DNA of 22,026 bases, from contig JANNSU010000011.1 in NCBI GenBank assembly GCA_031394355.1, forward strand, positions 1-22,026. Reading direction: 5' to 3'. The position numbers were made by a program, and so were the translations under genes. Within the stretch, counting starts at the first letter, position 1; each line of letters begins with the position of its first letter. The DNA comes from JAEUMY01 sp031394355 (GTDB taxonomy: Bacteria; Pseudomonadota; Gammaproteobacteria; Burkholderiales; Usitatibacteraceae). Below are positions 15,043 through 22,026 of this stretch, one piece after another. A model generated the notes under the pieces. It saw only the letters and a list, made by a program, of their open reading frames with translations, had not been told where the DNA came from and made no database searches.

Positions 15043-15809
15043 TGCGTGTGGTGGGCGTAGATGGCCTTCAGGCCGTCAATGTCGCGGATGCGGACATATT
15101 TCTGCTCCACTTCGATGAGTGCATCGGCCTGGAACCGTGAGAAAAGCCGGCTGACCGTCTCCAGCTTCATGCCCAGGTAGCTGCCGATTTCCTCGCGCGT
15201 CATGCGCAGATGAAATTCTAATGCAGCGTAACCGCGGGAATGCATGCGCTGCGACAGATTGAGCAGGAAGGCGGCCAGACGCTCCTCGGCGCGCATGGTG
15301 CCGAGTAGCATCATCACGCTGTTTTCGCGCACGATCTCGCGGCTCATCACTTTGTGGAAATGGGTGAGCAACGACGGAATCTCGGTGGAGAGGCTCTCCA
15401 GCTGGCTATACGGGATCATGCACACTTCGCTGTCTTCCAGCGCCACCGCATCGACCGTGTGCGAGTCCGAACTGATGCCGTCCAGACCCAACAGCTCGCC
15501 CGCCATGGAAAAGCCAGTGACCTGGTCACGGCCATCCTGAACGGTGAGCCGTGTCTTGAAGAATCCGGTGCGAATGGCGTATAGCGCCTCGAACGGCTCA
15601 CCACTGCGATACACGGCTTCGCCACGCTTGATCTTGCGGCGGAAATAGACGAGCTCGTCCAGGCGGTCCATTTCGCTGTTTGTGATGCCGATCGGCATGC
15701 ATAGCTCGCGCAGGTTGCAATTCGAACAGGCGACCTTCAGGCGGGATACCGTATCGAGGGTCTGGCTTTCCTCAACGGCAATGATCGGCGTGACGCGATG
15801 GTTGGACAT
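15039..15809 (-). CDS. fnr: FNR-type oxygen-sensing transcription regulator
   Basis: A 256-residue CRP/FNR-family regulator. Cys28, Cys31 and Cys37 (ACSNCNLRELC) plus Cys130 (SEVCMIPY) form the four-cysteine set that binds the oxygen-labile [4Fe-4S] cluster of true FNR proteins. The cyclic-nucleotide-type beta barrel spans about 45-150. The C-terminal helix-turn-helix has MTREEIGSYLGMKLETVSRLFSRFQ; the E-x-x-S-R recognition residues match proteins that read TTGAT-N4-ATCAA. I start at ATG 15809 rather than the TTG at 15818. A perfect FNR box at 15842-15855 lies 33 bases upstream, so autoregulation is likely along with control of divergent hemN. The stop codon TAG (15041-15039) belongs to a MITE-like element, which may have replaced the last few original codons. 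Confidence 0.95.
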   Translation of the reverse strand: MSNHRVTPIIAVEESQTLDTVSRLKVACSNCNLRELCMPIGITNSEMDRLDELVYFRRKIKRGEAVYRSGEPFEALYAIRTGFFKTRLTVQDGRDQVTGFSMAGELLGLDGISSDSHTVDAVALEDSEVCMIPYSQLESLSTEIPSLLTHFHKVMSREIVRENSVMMLLGTMRAEERLAAFLLNLSQRMHSRGYAALEFHLRMTREEIGSYLGMKLETVSRLFSRFQADALIEVEQKYVRIRDIDGLKAIYAHHTH

Positions 15810-15841
15810 GGGAGGCAAGGATGGGTTGAACAGACAATGAC

Positions 15842-15855
15842 TTGATCCACATCAA
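15842..15855. promoter_or_regulatory. Perfect FNR/ANR box between fnr and hemN
   Basis: TTGATCCACATCAA matches the consensus TTGAT-N4-ATCAA in all ten fixed positions. It lies between divergent fnr (ATG 15809) and hemN (ATG 15911), with its centre 62 bases before the hemN start, a workable place for activation of hemN. Toward fnr it is close enough to the start codon for repression or autocontrol. Confidence 0.85.
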
Positions 15856-15910
15856 AACACAATTCTGCGCCGGGGCCAAGCTGCGAAGAGTTCGTATTGT
15901 AGTTACAGAC

Positions 15911-17305
15911 ATGCCTGCAACCGCTCCCGACCTCATTGTTGACACTGATCTGATCCGGAAACATGACCGGCCGGGTCCTCGTTACACCTCGTATCCGACA
16001 GCTGATCGCTTTGTGGAAGCCTATGGGGCTGATCAGCAAAAATGCTGGATCTCCGCCCGCAATATCGGTGGCCGACAGCCGCCCCTGTCGCTTTACATCC
16101 ACATCCCCTTCTGTTCCAACATTTGCTACTACTGCGCCTGCAACAAGGTGATCACCAAAGATCACGGGCGCAGTGCGAAGTATGTGAAGTACCTCAAGCG
16201 GGAGATGGGTCTGGTCACGGCAGAGCTCGACGGCAAGCCAGTGCTGGAACAGCTGCACTGGGGCGGCGGCACGCCCACGTTCCTGTCACCGGACGAAATG
16301 ACCGAGCTGATGGACATCACGCACGAACACTTCAGCCTGGATCCCAACGGCGAATATTCGCTGGAGATTGATCCGCGCGGCGTGGACAGGGACACCTTCG
16401 CGCTGTTGGGGCAGCTGGGCTTCAACCGGGTCAGTATCGGTGTGCAGGACTTCGAGCCAGGCGTGCAGGAAGCCATCCACCGTATCCAGTCAATCGAAGA
16501 AACCCGGAGCGCCATGGAGGCTGCGCGCGAATGCGGCATGAAGTCGGTCAACCTGGATCTGATTTACGGTCTGCCGCGCCAGAACAAGGAGACGTTCGCC
16601 CGCACCCTGGAAGAAGTCATCCGCCTTTCTCCCGACCGCATCGCGCTTTACAGCTATGCCCACCTGCCCACGCTGTTCAAGCCCCAGCGGCGCATCCTTC
16701 CCGAGGATATGCCGACAGCAGAGGCCAAGCTCGGACTATTGGTACAGGCCATCAGGACACTGACGGACGCAGGTTACGAATACATCGGCATGGATCACTT
16801 CGCGAAACCGGATGACGAGCTCAATGTGGCACGCCATCAAGGGCGCCTGCATCGCAATTTCCAGGGCTATTCCACGCGCGCCGATTGCGATCTCGTTGCA
16901 CTCGGCATCTCGGCGATCAGCAAGATCGGGCCGAGTTACGCCCAGAATGTGAAAACGCTGGATGAGTACTACGACCGTCTTGACGCCGGGGTACTGCCCA
17001 TCGCGCGCGGGATCGAGCTCACGCCTGACGACGCGCTGCGCCGCTCGCTCATCCAGGCGCTGATGTGCCACTTCAAAGTAAGCATCGAATCCATCGAGAG
17101 CGCACATCTCATCAACTTCTGGGAGTATTTCGAATCAGAACTTGACCAGCTGGCAGAGTTGGCGGCAGACGGGCTGGTATCGATCGACAGCGAATGCATC
17201 GCAGTCACCCCTCGGGGACGCATGCTGGTACGATCCATCGCCATGGTGTTCGATAAATATATCCGTCAAAATGCGGAAAGACAGCGCTTCTCCAAGGTGA
17301 TCTAG
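15911..17305 (+). CDS. hemN: Oxygen-independent coproporphyrinogen III dehydrogenase
   Basis: A 464-residue radical-SAM enzyme. It converts coproporphyrinogen III to protoporphyrinogen IX without oxygen, by oxidative decarboxylation of two propionates. The cluster motif HIPFCSNICYYCACNK has Cys68, Cys72, Cys75 and Cys77 in the HemN-specific CxxxCxxCxC spacing. RYTSYPTADRF at the N-terminus, LHWGGGTPTFL, EIDPRGV, VSIGVQDF, NLDLIYGLPRQ and YEYIGMDHFAKPDDEL are all diagnostic of HemN rather than the HemW-like paralogs. I start at ATG 15911. The in-frame TTG at 15842 lies inside the FNR box and would add 23 unlike residues. The perfect FNR box upstream fits induction at low oxygen. It ends four bases before the TauE/SafE gene. 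A GCGAATATTCGC palindrome at 16350-16361 is read as part of Gly-Glu-Tyr-Ser-Leu. Confidence 0.96.
   Translation: MPATAPDLIVDTDLIRKHDRPGPRYTSYPTADRFVEAYGADQQKCWISARNIGGRQPPLSLYIHIPFCSNICYYCACNKVITKDHGRSAKYVKYLKREMGLVTAELDGKPVLEQLHWGGGTPTFLSPDEMTELMDITHEHFSLDPNGEYSLEIDPRGVDRDTFALLGQLGFNRVSIGVQDFEPGVQEAIHRIQSIEETRSAMEAARECGMKSVNLDLIYGLPRQNKETFARTLEEVIRLSPDRIALYSYAHLPTLFKPQRRILPEDMPTAEAKLGLLVQAIRTLTDAGYEYIGMDHFAKPDDELNVARHQGRLHRNFQGYSTRADCDLVALGISAISKIGPSYAQNVKTLDEYYDRLDAGVLPIARGIELTPDDALRRSLIQALMCHFKVSIESIESAHLINFWEYFESELDQLAELAADGLVSIDSECIAVTPRGRMLVRSIAMVFDKYIRQNAERQRFSKVI
16350..16361. repeat. GCGAATATTCGC palindrome, copy 4 (inside hemN)
   Basis: A 12-bp perfect core with no further pairing (G on the left, T on the right). 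It is read in phase GGC GAA TAT TCG CTG (Gly-Glu-Tyr-Ser-Leu), different from the Ala-Asn-Ile-Arg phase of the other genic copies, in a conserved part of HemN. Confidence 0.85.
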
Positions 17306-17308
17306 AAA

Positions 17309-18088
17309 ATGCTGGATGTCCTGCCAGCGCTTCTGGGCGGTGCGTTGATTGCAGGTGCGCTGTCGGGTGCACATTGTGCCGCCATGTGTGGCGGCATCGT
17401 GGGCGCCATGCAAAGCCACTCTCCCGTGGTGCTGCATCGCAGTCGGCGTGCGGCACTCCTGCATGCACTGATGTCCGCGTTGCCACAGAACGCAGGCCGC
17501 ATCAGCGCCTACGCGCTCGCCGGGCTGCTCGCCGGCGCTGCAGGAAGTGGATGGATCAGCGTCCACGACAGCGCCAGCCTGCGCCAGGCTCTCTTCGCCG
17601 TTGCAAATTCACTGCTCATCGCCCTGGGCGTCTCCTTGATGTTCGGGCAGCAGCTCGCCAACCATGCCGAACGATTGGGTGGCCACCTCTGGCGCCACAT
17701 CCGACCGCTGGCCGCACGGCTGATATCCAGCCCGTCACCAACAAGACGCTGGATGCTGGGCCTGCTCTGGGGCGCCATGCCTTGCGCACTGGTCTATGCC
17801 ATGTTGCTGTCTGCACTGGCATCCGGTTCGCCAGTGGACGGCGCGCTGCTGATGCTGGCATTCGGTCTGGGTACCCTGCCCAATCTGTTGGCCATCAGCC
17901 TCGCCTGGGCCTTGCCTCAGCAGTTCAAGGGCTTGCGAATATTCGCAAGCCGCCCCGGCGGCGTCATCTCGCTCAAGGCCATGGCAGGCGCAGTCATGCT
18001 GGTGTTTGGCGTATTCGGACTGCTGCGTTTGCCTGCCGTCGTGAAACTGCATGGCATGAACGCAATTTGCCACCCGGTGCTGCAATGA
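17309..18088 (+). CDS. Sulfite exporter TauE/SafE-family membrane protein of the cco gene group (CcoH/UreH-like)
   Basis: A 259-residue polytopic membrane protein with about six helices. The N-terminal signature GALSGAHCAAMCGGIVGAM (Cys23, Cys27) and the second-half WGAMPCALVYAMLLSALASGSP are typical of the TauE/SafE-like, DsbD-related proteins found next to ccoI/ccoS and often linked to copper supply or cytochrome oxidase maturation. ATG 17309 is three bases after the hemN stop; AAGGTGA at 17294-17300 in the hemN end is its ribosome binding site. Its stop overlaps the ccoI start as ATGA (18085-18088). A 22-bp palindrome at 17930-17951 lies within the gene and is read as GLRIFASR. The transported substrate is not established. 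Confidence 0.85.
   Translation: MLDVLPALLGGALIAGALSGAHCAAMCGGIVGAMQSHSPVVLHRSRRAALLHALMSALPQNAGRISAYALAGLLAGAAGSGWISVHDSASLRQALFAVANSLLIALGVSLMFGQQLANHAERLGGHLWRHIRPLAARLISSPSPTRRWMLGLLWGAMPCALVYAMLLSALASGSPVDGALLMLAFGLGTLPNLLAISLAWALPQQFKGLRIFASRPGGVISLKAMAGAVMLVFGVFGLLRLPAVVKLHGMNAICHPVLQ
17930..17951. repeat. 22-bp palindrome around GCGAATATTCGC, copy 5 (inside TauE/SafE gene)
   Basis: The longest of the six copies: the core 17935-17946 extends by five more pairs on each side (GGCTT on the left, AAGCC on the right), giving a perfect 22-bp palindrome. It is read in the third phase, TTG CGA ATA TTC GCA AGC (Leu-Arg-Ile-Phe-Ala-Ser). Confidence 0.9.
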
Positions 18089-20631
18089 GCAGGGACGAAG
18101 CGGATACCTGCTTCCATTGCGGCGAGCCGAATCCGTCGGCAGCCACGTTCCAGCAACTCTTCGATGGGCAGATGCGGCGTTTTTGCTGCGCCGGCTGCGA
18201 AGCTGTCGCCAGCACCATTCTCGCCGCAGGCATGGGTGACTTCTACCGCAAGCGCCAGCGGCCCAGTCTGCGGCCGGACGATCTCGTTCCCGCAGTGCTC
18301 GCGTCGCTTGAGCAGTACGATGCGCCCGCTTTGGCTGATGCCTCGATTGGTGGCAGCACAACCACCGACTTGCTCATCGACGGCATGACCTGTGCCGCCT
18401 GTGCCTGGCTAGCCGAGCGCAGTTTGCGTCGCGTGCCCGGCGTCAAGTCGGTGTCGGTGCAGTACGCAACCGGCCGCGCAGAGGTGATCTGGCGGCAGGG
18501 GGCCACACCGCTTTCCACGCTGCTGGGCTCGCTTCGCAAAGTTGGCCTGGATGCACGTCCTGCAGACAGCGCCCGCGATGCTGACGGCGAGCGGCGCCGC
18601 GCCAGACGGGAATTGCTGGAGTGGCTCGTGGCCGGGCTCGCCATGATGCAGGTGATGATGTATTCCATTCCGGTCTATCTCGCGCCGCCGGGTGATATCA
18701 GCCCGGAGTTTGATCAGTTGATGCGCTGGGCCAGTCTGGTTCTGACCCTGCCGGTCATCCTGTACTCCTCCCGCCGGTTCTTCGCCAATGCCTGGCGCGA
18801 TCTTCGCCACGGACAGGTCGGCATGGATGTGCCCGTGGCACTCGCGCTGGCGCTCACGTTCACCGCCAGCGCAATCGCGACGGTGCAAGGACAGGGCCAC
18901 ATCTATTTTGATTCGATCACGATGTTCGTGTTTCTCCTCTTGAGTGCGCGATATCTCGAGCATCGCGCGAGACGCCGCGCAGCGCGAGCCATGGAACGGC
19001 TGGCACCTGCATTGCCCCCGCTGGTGGAAAAGCTCACCGGCTGGCCCGAGCAGGAGGCCGCCAAACGCATTCCCGGCACACAGCTACTCGCAGGCGACAT
19101 CGTGCGCATCCCTGCGGGGGGCATCATCCCGGCCGATGCAACCGTGCTGGCTGGCAACGGCAGCGTGGATGAATCGCTGCTCACGGGCGAGTCTCGGCCG
19201 ATCCCGCGAGGGGTAGGCGACGTGTTGCTGGGGGGTAGCCTCAATCTCGGCTCGCCTCTGGTGGCGCGGGTGGATCGCACCGGAGACGCCTCCACGTTGG
19301 CACAGCTGGCCCAGCTCGCGCGCCGTGCGCTGGCCACAAAGCCGCCCGCTTCACGGCTGGCCAGCAATCTGGCCGCCTGGTTTTCGGTTTCCGTACTGGG
19401 ACTTGCTTCGCTCACGCTTCTGCTGTGGTGGCCAACCAGCCCTGATGCCGCGTTCCGTCATGCTGTCGCGGTTCTTGTCGTGACTTGCCCCTGCGCACTG
19501 GCCCTCGCATTGCCCGCCGCATGGGCTGCTGCGTCCGGGCGACTGTCGCAATGGGGATTGCTCACCGTGACGCCTCATGCACTCGATGCGTTGCAGGGCA
19601 TTACCGATGTCGTACTGGACAAGACTGGCACGCTGACCGAATCCCGGCTCACCCTGAACGCCGCCGTCGCACTGGGCACAACGGCGGCCGCACGGTGCAC
19701 GGCTCTCGCGGCCGCCATGGAGACCGGGTCGGTTCACCCGCTGGCCGACGCACTACGCCGCCATCAGCTTCAGCAAGATGGCCACACTGCGCAAAGCGAG
19801 CGCGCACTGACACCAGACGCTTCTGCCACTCACCTGTCGGGACAGGGTATCGAGGCCATCATCGAAGGACAGCGCCTTCGGCTGGGCAGTCGCCATTTCG
19901 TCGAGGCGCTGTCCGGCCCGTTGCCCGCAGACCAGCGCCAGGCGCTCATCGGCATGGGTGCCTCGCCCACGGACTCCGTGGTCTGGCTGGGCGCCGCACA
20001 GGGCTGGCTGGCCGCCATGTCATTCGGCATGACGCTGCGCCCAGATGCCGTGCGCATGGTGCAGGCGTTGGATCACACTGGCATCGCGATCCATCTCTTG
20101 TCCGGTGATGACGAGGCGGTGGTCCAATCCGTCGCCGCCATGGCGAATATTCGCAACGCCCGGGGCAACGCCTTGCCGGACGACAAGCGCGCCTTTGTCG
20201 CCGCACTGCAATCGTCGGGGCGTCGGGTGCTCATGGTCGGCGATGGCTGCAACGATGCCCCTGTGCTCGCGCAGGCGGATGCCGCAATCGCCATGTCGCT
20301 GGATCGTGATGGCGCAGACATGGCGCGCGCCCAGGCAGATCTGCTGCTCGTATCGGGTGAGCTCATGCGCATCCCGCAGGCACTCAGCCTGGCTGCCGCG
20401 GCACGCGCCGTCATGCGCCAGAATCTGGGGTGGGCGCTGGCCTACAACCTTTGCTCGGTACCGCTCGCCATGGCCGGGCTGATTCATCCCTGGATTGCCG
20501 CTCTGGGCATGTCTGCCAGCTCCTTGCTGGTCGTTGCCAATGCCGCCCGTCTGCTGGAATTCACCCCACTCGTTCGTGAGCACCACGCAACAACTGCCAC
20601 CACCCACCTCGCTACGGACTCTCCCGCCTGA
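18085..20631 (+). CDS. ccoI: Copper-translocating P1B-type ATPase of the cbb3 oxidase assembly group (CcoI/FixI)
   Basis: An 848-residue P-type ATPase, thought to export copper toward the periplasm for the CuB site of cbb3 oxidase. The N-terminus has a CcoI-type cysteine cluster (CFHC at 9-12; FCCAGC at 33-38) and then a heavy-metal domain with MTCAAC (Cys103, Cys106). Further motifs are TGES at 367-370, the membrane CPC at 468-470, phosphorylation site Asp512 in DKTGT, HP at 551-552 and GDGCNDAP from 719. The last usually reads GDGINDAP, so Cys722 is unusual. The ATG overlaps the upstream stop as ATGA; the frame is open further upstream to 17374, but that part overlaps the TauE/SafE gene and has no family similarity. 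A palindrome at 20143-20154 codes for ANIR at 687-690, in a variable loop. ccoS follows one base after the stop. Confidence 0.94.
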   Translation: MSRDEADTCFHCGEPNPSAATFQQLFDGQMRRFCCAGCEAVASTILAAGMGDFYRKRQRPSLRPDDLVPAVLASLEQYDAPALADASIGGSTTTDLLIDGMTCAACAWLAERSLRRVPGVKSVSVQYATGRAEVIWRQGATPLSTLLGSLRKVGLDARPADSARDADGERRRARRELLEWLVAGLAMMQVMMYSIPVYLAPPGDISPEFDQLMRWASLVLTLPVILYSSRRFFANAWRDLRHGQVGMDVPVALALALTFTASAIATVQGQGHIYFDSITMFVFLLLSARYLEHRARRRAARAMERLAPALPPLVEKLTGWPEQEAAKRIPGTQLLAGDIVRIPAGGIIPADATVLAGNGSVDESLLTGESRPIPRGVGDVLLGGSLNLGSPLVARVDRTGDASTLAQLAQLARRALATKPPASRLASNLAAWFSVSVLGLASLTLLLWWPTSPDAAFRHAVAVLVVTCPCALALALPAAWAAASGRLSQWGLLTVTPHALDALQGITDVVLDKTGTLTESRLTLNAAVALGTTAAARCTALAAAMETGSVHPLADALRRHQLQQDGHTAQSERALTPDASATHLSGQGIEAIIEGQRLRLGSRHFVEALSGPLPADQRQALIGMGASPTDSVVWLGAAQGWLAAMSFGMTLRPDAVRMVQALDHTGIAIHLLSGDDEAVVQSVAAMANIRNARGNALPDDKRAFVAALQSSGRRVLMVGDGCNDAPVLAQADAAIAMSLDRDGADMARAQADLLLVSGELMRIPQALSLAAAARAVMRQNLGWALAYNLCSVPLAMAGLIHPWIAALGMSASSLLVVANAARLLEFTPLVREHHATTATTHLATDSPA
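20143..20154. repeat. GCGAATATTCGC palindrome, copy 6 (inside ccoI)
   Basis: A perfect 12-bp core, read GCG AAT ATT CGC (Ala-Asn-Ile-Arg) in the loop before the ALPDDKR segment of the ATPase. Confidence 0.9.
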
Positions 20632-20632
20632 C

Positions 20633-20812
20633 ATGGAAGCGCTCTACCTCTTGATTCCGTTGTCCGTCATCGCCGTATTCGGCATTGGCTGGGTGCTGTG
20701 GCGCGCGGTCAATGGTGGCCAGTTCGATGACCTGGATGCACCGGGACAGGCCATCCTCATGGATGACGACCGACCGGTTCAGCCCCCGGAACGGGAACCC
20801 CCCGGCATTTGA
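20633..20812 (+). CDS. ccoS: cbb3-type cytochrome oxidase assembly protein CcoS
   Basis: A 59-residue protein with one N-terminal membrane helix (LYLLIPLSVIAVFGIGWVLW) followed by the CcoS signature RAVNGGQFDDLDAPGQAILMDDD. CcoS is needed for maturation of cbb3 oxidase, apparently for cofactor insertion. Size is normal for the family. ATG 20633 is one base after the ccoI stop, which argues for tight coupling. The last codons ATT TGA overlap an FNR-like box that serves the next gene. Confidence 0.93.
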   Translation: MEALYLLIPLSVIAVFGIGWVLWRAVNGGQFDDLDAPGQAILMDDDRPVQPPEREPPGI

Positions 20813-20822
20813 CCTAAATCAA
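20809..20822 (+). promoter_or_regulatory. FNR/ANR box in front of ccoN, overlapping the ccoS stop codon
   Basis: TTGACCTAAATCAA matches TTGAT-N4-ATCAA at nine of ten fixed positions. The ccoS TGA (20810-20812) is inside it. Its centre is about 79 bases before the ccoN ATG, so a start site about 40 bases downstream of the box would leave a leader of roughly 40 bases. CATAAA at 20853-20858 is a possible but weak -10. The box suggests that ccoN and following genes have their own low-oxygen promoter besides read-through from ccoIS. Confidence 0.75.
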
Positions 20823-20894
20823 AACAGTGATTTGCCACAAGCTCATCATCCTCATAAATTCCATCAATCCATTCCCACCACACCACACACCACC

Positions 20895-22026
20895 ATGCAA
20901 ACCGCCAACACCTACAACTATCAGGTCGTCAGGCAATTCGCCGTGATGACCGTCATCTGGGGCATCGTCGGCATGCTGGTCGGCGTCATCATTGCCGCCC
21001 AGCTCATCTGGCCCGACCTGACCGCCGGTATTCCCTTCCTGTCCTATGGCCGCCTGCGGCCGCTGCACACCAACGCGGTGATCTTCGCGTTCGGCGGCTG
21101 CGCGCTGTTCGCGACCTCCTACTATGTCGTGCAACGCACCTGCCAGGTGCGTCTGTTCTCGGACAAGCTGGCCGCGTTCACCTTCTGGGGCTGGCAGCTG
21201 GTCATCGTGCTGGCCGCGATCACCCTGCCGATGGGCATCACGACGTCAAAGGAATATGCGGAGCTGGAATGGCCGATCGACATCCTGATCACCGTGGTCT
21301 GGGTGAGCTATGCCATCGTGTTCTTCGGCACGATCGTGAAGCGGAAGGTGCCGCACATCTACGTGGCGAACTGGTTCTACGGCGCGTTCATCCTGACCGT
21401 TGCGCTGCTGCATCTGGTCAACAGTGCTGCGATGCCCGTGACCTTCTGGAAGTCCTACTCGGCGTACGCCGGTGTGCAAGACGCGATGATCCAGTGGTGG
21501 TATGGCCACAATGCGGTGGGATTTTTCCTCACTGCAGGCTTCCTCGGCATCATGTACTACTTCGTGCCCAAGCAGGCTGACCGCCCGGTCTACTCCTACC
21601 GCCTGTCGGTGGTGCACTTCTGGGCGCTGATCTTCACGTACATGTGGGCCGGCCCGCACCACCTCCACTACACCGCGCTCCCAGACTGGACGCAGAGTCT
21701 TGGCATGGTCTTTTCGCTGATCCTGCTGGCACCCTCCTGGGGCGGCATGATCAACGGCATCATGACCCTCTCGGGTGCCTGGCACAAACTGCGCGACGAT
21801 CCGATCCTGAAATTCCTCATCGTCTCGCTGTCGTTCTACGGCATGTCGACGTTCGAAGGCCCGATGATGTCCATCAAGACCGTGAACGCCCTGTCGCACT
21901 ACACCGACTGGACCATCGGCCACGTGCACTCCGGCGCGCTGGGCTGGGTGGCCTTCATCTCCATCGGCGCCATCTACTACCTGATCCCGCGCCTGTTCGG
22001 CCGTGAGCAGATGCACTCGGTGAAGT
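20895..22026 (+). CDS. ccoN: cbb3-type cytochrome c oxidase subunit I (3' end outside window)
   Basis: The first 377 residues of the catalytic subunit of the high-affinity cbb3 terminal oxidase, usually about 475 residues. It reduces oxygen to water at a heme b3-CuB centre and pumps protons. All metal ligands in range are present: His58 (heme b, RPLHTN), His205 (CuB, WWYGHN), His255 and His256 (CuB, GPHHLHY), and His343 and His345 (heme b3 and heme b, IGHVHSG). Tyr249, in FTYMWAGPHH, matches the tyrosine cross-linked to the CuB histidine in cbb3 structures, and Glu321 (FEGPMM) is the conserved acidic residue. ATG 20895 gives MQTANTYNYQVVRQF, a typical start. No strong ribosome binding site is seen. 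Control by FNR is likely from the box at 20809-20822. Confidence 0.97.
   Translation, partial: MQTANTYNYQVVRQFAVMTVIWGIVGMLVGVIIAAQLIWPDLTAGIPFLSYGRLRPLHTNAVIFAFGGCALFATSYYVVQRTCQVRLFSDKLAAFTFWGWQLVIVLAAITLPMGITTSKEYAELEWPIDILITVVWVSYAIVFFGTIVKRKVPHIYVANWFYGAFILTVALLHLVNSAAMPVTFWKSYSAYAGVQDAMIQWWYGHNAVGFFLTAGFLGIMYYFVPKQADRPVYSYRLSVVHFWALIFTYMWAGPHHLHYTALPDWTQSLGMVFSLILLAPSWGGMINGIMTLSGAWHKLRDDPILKFLIVSLSFYGMSTFEGPMMSIKTVNALSHYTDWTIGHVHSGALGWVAFISIGAIYYLIPRLFGREQMHSVK

Noticed and set aside
15842..15910. TTG start for hemN at 15842
   Set aside because: This TTG is the first half of the FNR box; the extra 23 residues do not match HemN, and ATG 15911 gives normal length.
17374..20631. A 1085-codon open frame ending with ccoI
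   Set aside because: The first ~237 codons overlap the well-supported TauE/SafE gene in another frame and have no family similarity. The ccoI start at 18085 has an ATGA overlap and a typical CcoI N-terminus.
21246..22016. 256-codon minus-strand open frame rich in His, Asp and Arg
   Set aside because: It is the antisense of ccoN; the odd composition comes from reading a membrane protein gene backwards.

Overview
The window reads as a chromosomal stretch of a GC-rich Gram-negative proteobacterium, most likely a betaproteobacterium. The main argument is the block FNR regulator / divergent hemN, then a TauE/SafE-type membrane protein, ccoI, ccoS and ccoN, an arrangement I associate with Burkholderiales and relatives. 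The species cannot be told from the sequence alone.

Layout. Positions 1-4025 (minus strand) hold most of a very large exported protein, open at the window edge. It has two c-type heme motifs, five Ig-like repeats of about 89 residues, fibronectin III-like stretches and an FG-GAP-like repeat. After a gene-poor 436-base gap, 4462-7840 (plus) is a surface-polysaccharide group: a truncated nucleotide-sugar dehydrogenase remnant, a polyprenyl-phosphate sugar-1-phosphate transferase, galE and a UDP-glucuronate 4-epimerase-like gene. A two-gene unit (74-residue protein plus an AbiEii-like nucleotidyltransferase) follows at 7894-8678. A NarL/LuxR-type response regulator (8772-9473, plus) faces a 7TMR-DISM sensor histidine kinase (9604-11517, minus). 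The kinase is the last gene of a minus-strand group greB - TraB/GumN-like protein - kinase. Divergent from greB are a membrane-anchored J-like coiled-coil protein and, after a MarC/YhgN remnant, a DUF2238 (YjdF-like) membrane protein.

The right end (15039-22026) is an oxygen-responsive module: FNR (minus), and on the plus strand oxygen-independent coproporphyrinogen dehydrogenase HemN, TauE/SafE protein, copper ATPase CcoI, CcoS and the start of the cbb3 oxidase catalytic subunit CcoN. A perfect FNR box lies between fnr and hemN. A near-perfect one overlaps the ccoS stop codon in front of ccoN. Together these genes would make heme without oxygen and supply copper and assembly factors for a high-affinity oxidase.

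Three layers of non-gene structure stand out. (1) The 12-bp palindrome GCGAATATTCGC occurs six times. Five copies are inside genes and they use all three codon phases. (2) Two unrelated MITE-like inverted-repeat elements with CTAG ends sit between convergent genes and supply the stop codons of three genes. (3) Two gene remnants (dehydrogenase, MarC/YhgN) mark past deletions. No rRNA, tRNA, CRISPR array, prophage or transposase gene was seen.
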